Numbered from the stretch's first letter, positions 1 to 5,702 are shown. The stretch is 5,702 bases of DNA from Pseudomonadota bacterium (GCA_030673265.1 DAOVJK010000219.1:1-5702); one strand, 5' to 3'. The notes: a model not told the origin generated them from the letters alone. A program made the numbers and translations.

Positions 1-1
1 A

Positions 2-241
2 ACCGTGGTTAGCAATGGTGAAGACAGCGAGATTCTGGATACCATCACCGGCAAAGTTAGCGGCCGGGGCATGAGCGCCATCCCAAGTCGGCAACAGGCC
101 CTCGAACTGGCCGCAGCACCGCGAGTGCCCGGTCCTACCGGTGATCGGCGCGAAAAGGAACTGCGGATTCTTAACGCCTTCGATGTGGAGATCTGTTGCG
201 CGGGTGGACCTTGTGCCTTGCCTGATGCCCCGGAAGGATGA
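2..241 (+). CDS. Possible C-terminal fragment of an unrecognised protein (runs in from left edge)
   Basis: A frame is open from the first bases of the window to a TGA at 239-241. It gives about 79 residues ending in a Cys-rich stretch (EICCAGGPCALP) and a short acidic tail. I do not recognise the family. Counting by hand, GC by codon position is about 70/54/58 percent, which is compatible with coding but not decisive. The exactly codon-phased antiparallel frame on the minus strand is also open across the whole stretch and has a GC profile (about 58/54/70) at least as gene-like, so strand cannot be settled here. No ribosome-binding site marks a start in either direction. If real on the + strand, this is the end of a gene upstream of the DAHP synthase, 162 bases away, with no clear terminator between them. 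It could equally be non-coding. Confidence 0.25.
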   Translation, partial: TVVSNGEDSEILDTITGKVSGRGMSAIPSRQQALELAAAPRVPGPTGDRREKELRILNAFDVEICCAGGPCALPDAPEG

Positions 242-330
242 ACGCCAATTCGTAACTGCGCACCAGCATCCCAACCCGTCTGAGACCCTGCCAGGCAATT
301 ACAGGTTGGAGTTAACATTTTTTGCTTTAG

Positions 331-360
331 TTGAATAATTACTAAATTCAGTGCTAAACT
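331..360 (+). promoter_or_regulatory. Putative sigma-70-type promoter for the DAHP synthase gene
   Basis: TTGAAT (331-336, 4 of 6 against TTGACA) is followed by an 18-bp spacer and TAAACT (355-360), with TG at 352-353 giving an extended -10 (TGC-TAAACT). The flanking DNA is strongly AT-rich, including a T6 run just upstream that could act as an UP element. The expected start near 367 would leave a leader of about 37 nt before the ATG at 404. A short dyad, TGAAT (332-336) and ATTCA (346-350), overlaps the -35 and spacer and could be an operator. These are consensus matches read by eye; no start site is known. Confidence 0.45.
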
Positions 361-388
361 ATTTTAACAAAATCACTTCGCAGCAATA

Positions 389-394
389 TGGAGA
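389..394 (+). promoter_or_regulatory. Ribosome-binding site of the DAHP synthase gene
   Basis: TGGAGA contains the Shine-Dalgarno core GGAG at 390-393, ten bases before the ATG at 404. It supports that ATG as the start, together with the N-terminal alignment of the protein to the class II family. Confidence 0.65.
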
Positions 395-403
395 TTTAAG
401 CAG

Positions 404-1750
404 ATGAGCGACACACGCTGGAACAAAACAAGCTGGCAAAACTTCCAGGCCCTGCAACAACCCAACTGGCCTGACCAGAATGAATACCAGTCGGTACTGA
501 AGGAAATCTCGACCCTGCCACCGCTGGTTTTTGCCGGGGAAATTCAAACCCTGAAAAAACAACTGGCAATGGTGGCCGAAGGGAAAGCCTTTCTGCTCCA
601 GGGCGGTGACTGCGCTGAAGAATTCGCCATGTGCAATGCCCCGACCATCCGCGAAATGCTGAAGGTTATTCTGCAGATGGCGGTCATCATCAGCTACGCC
701 GGCGGTAAACCGGTGGTCAAGGTCGGCCGCATCGCCGGCCAGTATGCCAAGCCCCGCTCCGCCGATACCGAGATGGTCAACGGCGTGGAATTGTCCAGCT
801 ACCGGGGTGATATGGTTAATGCTATTGAGCCGACTCCCGAAGCCCGGCGCCCCGATCCAAAACGGATGCGAGAGGGCTATTTCCGGGCCTGTTCAACGAT
901 GAATATCGTCCGGGCCTTCACCCGGGGAGGTTTTGCCTCCCTGGATCGGGTCCACGCCTGGAACAACGAGTTCGTCAAAAACTCGCCCCAGGGCCAATCC
1001 TATGAAAAGCTGGCCAAAAACATCGATCAGGCCATAAAATTCATGGAACTGATCGGCCTCGATACTGAAATCCCCCAGATCAAACAGGCGGCCTTTTTCA
1101 CCTCCCACGAAGCCCTGCTGCTGGGCTACGAACAGGCCCTGACCCGTGAAGATTCAACCACCGCCGGCGACTGGTACGATTGCAGCGGCCACATGTTATG
1201 GATCGGCGACCGGACCCGCCAGCTCGACAGCGCCCATCTGGAATTCCTGCGCGGCGTTCTTAACCCGATCGGCATGAAGGTCGGCCCCAATCATGACATT
1301 GATGAACTGAAAACCATCATCAACAAACTAAATCCCAGCAACGAAGCTGGCCGTCTCACTCTGATCACCCGCTTCGGGGCGGATCAGATCGAAAATAACC
1401 TGCCCAATCTCTGCCAGGAGATGAAAAAAGAGGGCTTCAAACTGGTCTGGAGCTGTGATCCGATGCACGGCAATACCTATACGGCGGAAAGCGGTTACAA
1501 GACCAGAAACTTCGACAACATTCTTAGAGAGATCCAGGCCTTCTTCCAGATCCATTGGGACAGCGGCACGGTACCGGGCGGGGTCCACTTCGAGCTGACC
1601 GGCGAAAATGTCACCGAATGCACCGGCGGCGGCCGCGACATCAAGGACGACCAGCTGGTCAAAAACTACCTGACCAACTGTGACCCGCGCTTGAACGCCG
1701 AACAGAGCCTGGAACTGGCCTTCCAGATCGCCGAGATGATCAGGCAGTAA
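404..1750 (+). CDS. Class II (plant/mycobacterial-type) 3-deoxy-7-phosphoheptulonate (DAHP) synthase
   Basis: This cytoplasmic enzyme condenses phosphoenolpyruvate with erythrose 4-phosphate to DAHP, the first step of the shikimate route to Phe, Tyr, Trp and chorismate products. The 448 residues are a full-length class II synthase, unrelated in sequence to E. coli AroF/G/H. By comparison with the remembered M. tuberculosis enzyme, the metal ligands are Cys70 (GGDCAE), His355 (DPMHGNT), Glu397 (GGVHFELTGEN) and Asp427 (CDPRLN). All have family spacing from His355 onward (42 and 30 residues). Phosphate-binding residues Arg109, Arg270, Lys292 and Arg323 are also in place. The family GERTR motif reads GDRTR here (Asp269). 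The N terminus is about 17 residues shorter before the metal Cys than in M. tuberculosis and resembles mature plant and proteobacterial forms. It has its own promoter and ribosome-binding site and no aromatic-pathway neighbour in view. Members are called aroG, phzC or others in different organisms, so I assign no symbol. Confidence 0.97.
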   Translation: MSDTRWNKTSWQNFQALQQPNWPDQNEYQSVLKEISTLPPLVFAGEIQTLKKQLAMVAEGKAFLLQGGDCAEEFAMCNAPTIREMLKVILQMAVIISYAGGKPVVKVGRIAGQYAKPRSADTEMVNGVELSSYRGDMVNAIEPTPEARRPDPKRMREGYFRACSTMNIVRAFTRGGFASLDRVHAWNNEFVKNSPQGQSYEKLAKNIDQAIKFMELIGLDTEIPQIKQAAFFTSHEALLLGYEQALTREDSTTAGDWYDCSGHMLWIGDRTRQLDSAHLEFLRGVLNPIGMKVGPNHDIDELKTIINKLNPSNEAGRLTLITRFGADQIENNLPNLCQEMKKEGFKLVWSCDPMHGNTYTAESGYKTRNFDNILREIQAFFQIHWDSGTVPGGVHFELTGENVTECTGGGRDIKDDQLVKNYLTNCDPRLNAEQSLELAFQIAEMIRQ

Positions 1751-1777
1751 GCGGCAGATAAATTTGGCGGTTTCCTT

Positions 1778-1806
1778 TTAACTTAAATCTTTAACCGGCA
1801 TAGAAT
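1778..1806 (+). promoter_or_regulatory. Possible promoter for the ATPase-transporter pair
   Basis: The 60-bp gap after the DAHP synthase stop is AT-rich. It contains TTAACT (1778-1783, 4 of 6), a 17-bp spacer and TAGAAT (1801-1806, 5 of 6). A start about 7 bases downstream would fall at or just inside the TTG codon at 1811, which would favour translation from the ATG at 1841. I see no strong terminator hairpin for the DAHP synthase in this gap, so read-through from the upstream promoter is also possible. Confidence 0.3.
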
Positions 1807-1810
1807 AGGT

Positions 1811-4489
1811 TTGAGCTTGCAACCCGAACAGAAACCGCCAATGGTATACCGGCAAACTCCGGAAGAGCTATTCCCCCAACTGAAAACCTCCAGCCGGGGC
1901 TTGACCGGCCAGGAGGCGGCTCAACGCCTGGCCGAAGATGGCTACAATGAGCTGCAGACCAAGACCGGGATCAACCCCCTGTTGATCTTCATTAACCAGT
2001 TTAAAAGTTTTATCATCTATATCCTGCTTTTTGCCGTGGTTTTCTCGCTGATCATCGGTGAATACGTCGACTCCATCATCATTCTGATCATCCTGCTCGC
2101 CAACGCTCTGATCGGCTTTTTCCAGGAACTCTCCGCCAACCGCTCCCTCGAGGCCTTGAAAAAGATGGCCGCCATCCATGCCACGGTCCTCCGGGATGAA
2201 ACCTGGAAAAACTTGAATGCCCGGGAGCTGGTCCTCGGCGACATCATCAAAGTAGCCGCCGGCGATAAAACCCCGGCCGATGCCAGGCTGCTTGAAGCGG
2301 TCCGGCTCAAGGCCGACGAAGCGATCCTGACCGGGGAAAGTGTGCCGACCGAAAAAATCAGTACCGTGCTTGATCATCAGGCCCATCTTGGTGACCAGCA
2401 TAATATGCTGTTTTCATCCACCTCGGTAGTAACCGGCAATGGTCTGGCCCTGGTCACTGCCACCGGCATGCAGACCGAAATCGGCTCAATAACCCGCCTG
2501 CTCAAGGAAACCGAAGAGGAGCAGACCCCTCTCCAGAAACGGCTCGATCGCTTCGGTAAAAAGCTCGGTTCGGCGATAATCGCCATCTGTTTCTTCATCT
2601 TCGCCCTGTCCTACGCCAAGGAGTGGCTGACCGGCACCGTAACCGCCGAGGCCTTTATCGCCTTTGCCTTTATTGCGATCAGCCTGGCCGTGGCCGCGGT
2701 GCCAACGGCGCTGCCGGCAGTGGTCACCATCGCCCTCAGCATCGGAGTCAAAAGGCTGCTCCATAAAAAGACCCTGGTCCGCCGCTTGTCCTCGGTCGAG
2801 ACCCTGGGCAGCTGCGATATCATCTGCACCGACAAGACCGGCACCCTCACCGAAAACCAGATGACCGTCCGCCATGCCTGGACTTTGGCGGAACAGGCCA
2901 CCGTCGGCGGGGCCGGCTATGAGCCGGTCGGCGAGATCTCTGCCGCCCTGGACCCCTTGCTGTTCAAGATCGGCCTGCTCTGCAACAACTCATCGCTCCA
3001 TGAAAAAGATGGAGAGTGGCAGATCACCGGCGACCCGACCGAAGCGGCCCTGCTGACCAGTGCGGCCAAAGCCGGTCTCGAAAACAGCGACCAGCGCCTC
3101 GACGAAATCCCCTTTGACTCGGATCGCAAGATGATGAGTGTTTTGGTGGAGGAAGAGGAAGGCCGGATCATGTACACCAAGGGCGCGCCTAATCAACTGC
3201 TGGAAAGATGCCGCCGCATCCGTTCCGGCGCTCAGGAAATCGAGCTTACCGACAAACTGCGCCGGGAAATCATGGCCAGGAACGACCATTACGCCGCCCA
3301 GGCCCTGCGGGTCCTCGCTTTTGCCTGCAAACCGGTAGCCGGGCCGAATGATTTCCTTGAGAACGATCTGGTCTTTGTCGGTCTGCAGGCCATGATCGAT
3401 CCGCCCCGCCAGGATGTCATCGAGGCCATCGCCCGGACTAGACAGGCAGGGATCAGGGTGATCATGATCACCGGCGATTATCAGGAAACCGCCCGGGCCA
3501 TCGGTAAGGAGATCGGCATCACCGGCCAGCTCTGCAGCGGCACGGAAATGGACCGTCTCGACGAACAGACCCTGATCAACAAGCTGGAAAAGGGAACCAA
3601 TATCTTTTCCCGGGTTGTCCCCGAACACAAGCAACGGATCATCAGCGCCCTGCAGCAGATGGGCCATACGGTAGCGATGACCGGCGATGGGGTCAATGAC
3701 GCCCCGGCCCTGAAAAAGGCCAATATCGGGGTGGCGGTCGGCAGCGGCACCGAGGTGGCCAAGGAGGCCTCGGATTTCGTCCTGCTCGATGACAGTTTTA
3801 CCCATATCGTCAACGCCATTGAGGAAGGTCGCGGTATCTACGACAATATCCAGAAGTCGATCATGCTGCTGCTTTCCGGCAATCTCGGCGAAGTGCTGAT
3901 CATCTTCCTGGCGGTGATCCTCGGCTTCAATCTGCCGCTGACCGCCGTCCTGCTGCTCTGGATCAATATGGTCACCGACGGTGCCCCGGCCCTGGCCTAC
4001 AGTGTCGATCCCTATGGCCGCGAGATCATGTCCCGGCCCCCCAAGCCCAAGGATGAAGAGATCCTGCCCGCCCCCAAGCTGGCGATCATCGGCGTCCTCG
4101 GCGTGGTCGGCACCTTCATCGCCCTGACCATCTTCGACATGTACGGCGGCCGCTCGGATTTACCGGAAGATATCATCCTCGGCCAGACCATGGTCTTTAA
4201 CTTCGTGGTCATCTACGAGGTCGTCCTGGTCTTTGTGATCCGACACAGCTTCCGGGTCCCGTTCTTCTCCAATATCTGGGTCTGGGGTTCGGTGCTGCTG
4301 TCCTTCACGATGCAGGCCCTGATCATGTACACCCCTCTCCATAAGGTATTCAAGGTCGTGCCCCTGGAGCCCAAAGAACTCATGGTCATCTTCGCCGGCG
4401 GCCTGTTCATCTGGGCGGCCTCGATCATCTATTACGCCATTGCCCGGCCCCTTAATAACCGCTTCTTCACCTCGGCTGGCAAAGCCTGA
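1811..4489 (+). CDS. P2-type (SERCA/PMR1-like) cation-transporting ATPase with atypical M4 motif
   Basis: This inner-membrane P-type ATPase couples ATP hydrolysis to cation transport. The 892 residues are typical for bacterial P2A pumps. The order is: N-terminal cation-ATPase domain (about 12-60); M1-M2 (about 62-105); actuator domain with TGES at 174-177; M3-M4 (about 251-310); phosphorylation motif DKTGTLT with Asp341; nucleotide domain with FDSDRKMMS (435-443) and KGAP (Lys457); DPPR (530-533); TGD (554-556); TGDGVNDAPAL (624-634); then M5-M10 (about 682-877). M5 has Asn691 and Glu694, M6 has Asn719, Thr722 and Asp723, and M8 has Glu803, corresponding to SERCA site I ligands. M4 reads PTALP (298-302) where Ca2+ pumps have PEGLP, so the site II Glu is replaced by Thr299. 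The ion is therefore uncertain. The TTG at 1811 lacks a well-spaced Shine-Dalgarno; ATG at 1841 (862 residues) is an equally possible start because the conserved domain begins right after it. Its stop overlaps the next gene's ATG. Confidence 0.95.
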   Translation: MSLQPEQKPPMVYRQTPEELFPQLKTSSRGLTGQEAAQRLAEDGYNELQTKTGINPLLIFINQFKSFIIYILLFAVVFSLIIGEYVDSIIILIILLANALIGFFQELSANRSLEALKKMAAIHATVLRDETWKNLNARELVLGDIIKVAAGDKTPADARLLEAVRLKADEAILTGESVPTEKISTVLDHQAHLGDQHNMLFSSTSVVTGNGLALVTATGMQTEIGSITRLLKETEEEQTPLQKRLDRFGKKLGSAIIAICFFIFALSYAKEWLTGTVTAEAFIAFAFIAISLAVAAVPTALPAVVTIALSIGVKRLLHKKTLVRRLSSVETLGSCDIICTDKTGTLTENQMTVRHAWTLAEQATVGGAGYEPVGEISAALDPLLFKIGLLCNNSSLHEKDGEWQITGDPTEAALLTSAAKAGLENSDQRLDEIPFDSDRKMMSVLVEEEEGRIMYTKGAPNQLLERCRRIRSGAQEIELTDKLRREIMARNDHYAAQALRVLAFACKPVAGPNDFLENDLVFVGLQAMIDPPRQDVIEAIARTRQAGIRVIMITGDYQETARAIGKEIGITGQLCSGTEMDRLDEQTLINKLEKGTNIFSRVVPEHKQRIISALQQMGHTVAMTGDGVNDAPALKKANIGVAVGSGTEVAKEASDFVLLDDSFTHIVNAIEEGRGIYDNIQKSIMLLLSGNLGEVLIIFLAVILGFNLPLTAVLLLWINMVTDGAPALAYSVDPYGREIMSRPPKPKDEEILPAPKLAIIGVLGVVGTFIALTIFDMYGGRSDLPEDIILGQTMVFNFVVIYEVVLVFVIRHSFRVPFFSNIWVWGSVLLSFTMQALIMYTPLHKVFKVVPLEPKELMVIFAGGLFIWAASIIYYAIARPLNNRFFTSAGKA

Positions 4490-4491
4490 TG
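4487..4491 (+). promoter_or_regulatory. TGATG stop-start overlap (translational coupling)
   Basis: The ATPase stop TGA (4487-4489) shares its A with the ATG (4489-4491) of the transporter gene. No good Shine-Dalgarno sequence precedes this ATG; the closest is the weak GGCAAAG. Terminating ribosomes probably reinitiate here, so the two proteins should be made together. Confidence 0.75.
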
Positions 4492-5214
4492 GAGCAATAT
4501 CTGTTTACCATCCTGATCTTTCTGCTGGGCAGTTTCACCCAGGGTTTGACCGGCTTCGGTTTCGCGCTGGTCTCGATCCCCCTGCTGGTCTTGTTCATGG
4601 ACATCCACACTGCCGTGCCGTTATGCATGCTGAGCGGTCTGGTCATTACCGCCTTTCTCTCCCTGCAGTTGAAAGATCATCTGGACTGGCGCAAGATTCT
4701 GCCCCTGCTGTGCGGCTGCCTGCCTGGCATCGTGGCCGGGACCATCTTTTTGAAAAAGATCAACGAACCCCTGTTCAAGATCTTACTGGGCATCATGCTG
4801 ATCGCCTACGCCCTATACCGGCTGTTCCTCATCCCGAAACCACGAACTATCAACAAGGCCTGGGGCTGGGCGGCCGGTTTCGCTACCGGCGCGATCAGCG
4901 CCGCCTTCAGCGCCGGCGGCCCGCCGACCATTATCTACACCACCCTGACCGGCTGGAACAAAAATGAGATCAAGTCGACCCTGTCGATCTTCTTTTTCCT
5001 CGGCGGAGTCGCCACCGCCATCGCCCACGCCACCAGCGGCCTGACCACGGTGGCAGTCCTGAAATTATCCGCCATATCACTTCCGGCGGTCCTGCTCGGA
5101 GTCTGGTCGGGCTCCTTGCTATATCGGAGATTTAAAACAGAAGGATACATCAGGCTGGTGCTGATCGGTTTGATCGCAATGGGTTTGATGATGCTGTACT
5201 CAGCCAGCAGATAA
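4489..5214 (+). CDS. TauE/SafE-family membrane transporter (putative anion or sulfur-compound carrier)
   Basis: This is a 241-residue, highly hydrophobic inner-membrane protein with about 7-8 predicted transmembrane segments (roughly 5-35, 42-62, 72-88, 96-115, 124-150, 165-183, 188-210 and 221-238). It shows the two internally related halves of the TauE/SafE (formerly DUF81) family. The first-half signature is QGLTGFGFALVSIPLL (18-33). The second-half signature is GAISAAFSAGGPP (134-146), followed by the TGW-N-EIKSTL loop. Characterised family members export or import sulfite, sulfoacetate, organosulfur compounds or other small organic anions. The substrate here cannot be read from the sequence. 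The length is normal, with no frameshift. The gene starts in a TGATG overlap with the P-type ATPase, so the pair is almost certainly one transcript. Coupling suggests the anion carrier and the cation pump serve one physiological task, though that is inference. The family is a confident call; the substrate is not. Confidence 0.92.
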   Translation: MEQYLFTILIFLLGSFTQGLTGFGFALVSIPLLVLFMDIHTAVPLCMLSGLVITAFLSLQLKDHLDWRKILPLLCGCLPGIVAGTIFLKKINEPLFKILLGIMLIAYALYRLFLIPKPRTINKAWGWAAGFATGAISAAFSAGGPPTIIYTTLTGWNKNEIKSTLSIFFFLGGVATAIAHATSGLTTVAVLKLSAISLPAVLLGVWSGSLLYRRFKTEGYIRLVLIGLIAMGLMMLYSASR

Positions 5215-5350
5215 GGCAAGCCGAAGCATAGCTAAATAATGCGCACCACCTTTATCACTTCTCAACTTACCAGACAATCTTCAAAGCCCATCTTTCAAGC
5301 AAATCTGACCTTTCACAGTTAACATAGTCAGTAACTTCAATCTGGGCCGT

Positions 5351-5377
5351 TTTAAGATGTATAGCTGTTATCTTAAA
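5351..5377. repeat. Perfect 8-bp inverted repeat, 11-bp spacer
   Basis: TTTAAGAT (5351-5358) and its exact reverse complement ATCTTAAA (5370-5377) are separated by 11 bases. The arm centres are 19 bp apart, close to two helical turns, as in an operator for a dimeric regulator. As RNA the A/U-rich stem would be weak, and it is not followed by a T-run, so a terminator is unlikely. Function unknown. Confidence 0.5.
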
Positions 5378-5550
5378 TCTTTCCCTTCAAAGCTTTTCAT
5401 CTGCTTTACCGCTAACAAGGCGCTCATTTTTTATGAAATTAATTTATCAAGAATTATTATGCCACGCATACCCCCCCTTCACATGGCGAGGGTTCTCTTG
5501 ATGGCCGCCCCCCTTTTTCATGTTGAAGTAACGAATCTTGTAGACATCTC

Positions 5551-5580
5551 TTGACAATGAAAGAGCCTATGGGGTTTATT
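5551..5580 (+). promoter_or_regulatory. Possible rightward promoter of a gene beyond the window
   Basis: A perfect -35 consensus TTGACA (5551-5556) is followed at 18 bp by TTTATT (5575-5580, 4 of 6). A better -10 match, TATTAT (5577-5582), lies 20 bp away, which is long. Transcription would run right through the structured segment at 5611-5691 and out of the window. The strong -35 and the weak or misplaced -10 are typical of an activator-dependent promoter or of chance. Confidence 0.3.
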
Positions 5581-5610
5581 ATTGCCTGACTCTAAAAGTA
5601 GTTTTGTTTT

Positions 5611-5691
5611 CCCCAATTGATAGACCGGCTACCTTTAGTATGGAAGTCGACTTGCCGTGAATACGGGGATCTGTTTTTTTTCCTGTTGGGG
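5611..5691 (+). promoter_or_regulatory. Candidate structured mRNA leader or attenuator with T8 run
   Basis: Nested complementary segments can be drawn. The outer stem pairs CCCCAA (5611-5616) with TTGGGG (5686-5691), plus one G-U pair inside. A second stem pairs AGACC (5622-5626) with GGATCT (5667-5672), with one bulged A. Inside lies the hairpin CCGT-GAAT-ACGG (5655-5666). A T8 run (5674-5681) sits just after the second stem and inside the outer one, so the outer stem and a terminator-like fold would involve different folds around the same U-tract. It does not match any riboswitch consensus I know. It may be a terminator, a leader, or coincidence. Confidence 0.25.
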
Positions 5692-5702
5692 TGAGTTGAA
5701 GG

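Larger units (their letters stand above)
5215..5702. other. 488-bp intergenic region without a credible gene
   Basis: This stretch is much AT-richer than the genes before it. It contains an 8-bp-arm dyad (5351-5377), an AT-rich block with the 10-bp palindrome AAATTAATTT (5436-5445), C-tracts at 5471-5477 and 5508-5513, a TTGACA promoter-like site (5551-5556), and a nested-stem segment with a T8 run (5611-5691). I see no strong intrinsic terminator directly after the transporter stop. The longest open frame (5357-5554) has no ribosome-binding site and no gene-like codon use. The final bases, TTGAAGG, could be the Shine-Dalgarno region of a gene beginning just outside the window. Confidence 0.7.

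Noticed and set aside
271..309. Possible terminator stem CCAACC (271-276) with GGTTGG (304-309)
   Set aside because: Only 6 bp with a 27-base loop, and no adjacent T-run (the T6 run starts several bases later after GTTAAC); not a convincing intrinsic terminator.
141..338. 65-codon + strand open frame upstream of the DAHP synthase
   Set aside because: It has no ribosome-binding site, overlaps another open frame and runs into the AT-rich promoter region; composition is not gene-like.
2990..3805. 271-codon open frame on the minus strand
   Set aside because: It lies entirely inside the P-type ATPase, whose motifs (DKTGTLT, KGAP, DPPR, TGDGVNDAPAL) are intact in the + frame; it is an antisense shadow in GC-rich coding DNA.
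4440..4967. 175-codon + strand open frame spanning the ATPase end and the transporter start
   Set aside because: It is an out-of-frame shadow of both genes, with Arg/Pro/His-rich composition, no membrane character and no ribosome-binding site.
1782..5382. 11-bp direct repeat CTTAAATCTTT at 1782-1792 and 5372-5382
   Set aside because: Several 11-mer coincidences are expected in a window of this size, and the flanks do not match.
5445..5457. IHF-like site TATCAAGAATTAT in the AT-rich block
   Set aside because: The WATCAA half matches but the TTR half does not; a single degenerate match in AT-rich DNA is not evidence.
5484..5518. Resemblance to a fluoride riboswitch or a terminator (GGCGAGGGTTCTC...CCTTTTT)
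   Set aside because: The conserved fluoride-aptamer spacing and pseudoknot segments are not present, and only 4-bp stems can be drawn before the T5 run.
5357..5554. 65-codon open frame in the 3' intergenic region
   Set aside because: No Shine-Dalgarno sequence, low-GC codon use unlike the three real genes, and it runs through the C-tracts; no recognisable protein.
5570..5586. Sigma-54-like GG-N10-GC element ending in TTGCC
   Set aside because: GG and TTGC are placed correctly, but the rest of the -24 element (CACG) is absent; too weak to call.

Overview
This is a stretch of bacterial chromosome with three convincing genes, all on the + strand. The genes have moderately high GC and are flanked by AT-richer non-coding DNA. 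The protein sequences look Gram-negative and anaerobe-like; I would guess a Desulfobacterota/deltaproteobacterial lineage, but that is an impression from protein style only and is low confidence. I see no transposase, integrase, CRISPR array, tRNA or rRNA.

Layout. Positions 1-241 hold an open frame running in from the left edge. It may be the tail of an unrecognised gene, but the antiparallel frame is also open, so it is uncertain. Positions 242-403 are AT-rich and carry a plausible sigma-70-type promoter (TTGAAT, 18-bp spacer, TGC-TAAACT) and a good Shine-Dalgarno sequence. These lead into a complete class II DAHP synthase (404-1750), the entry enzyme of the shikimate pathway. After a 60-bp gap comes a complete P2-type cation-transporting ATPase (1811-4489). 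It overlaps by one base (TGATG) a TauE/SafE-family membrane transporter (4489-5214). The last 488 bases have no credible gene. They contain an 8-bp-arm dyad, two C-tracts, a TTGACA promoter-like site and a nested-stem region with a T8 run, which could be the leader of a gene starting just past the right edge.

How the genes relate. The DAHP synthase has its own promoter and looks like a stand-alone biosynthetic gene. The ATPase and the TauE/SafE protein look like a translationally coupled transport pair: an ATP-driven cation pump and a carrier from a family associated with sulfite, sulfonate and other organic anions. The most notable feature is in the ATPase. Its transmembrane helix 4 motif reads PTALP instead of the PEGLP of Ca2+ and Na+/K+ pumps, while the M5, M6 and M8 ion-binding residues of SERCA-like site I appear intact. 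Its transported ion therefore should not be assumed to be Ca2+. I found no clear multi-gene novel system in the window; the ATPase/TauE pair and the 3' structured leader are the best candidates for a second look.
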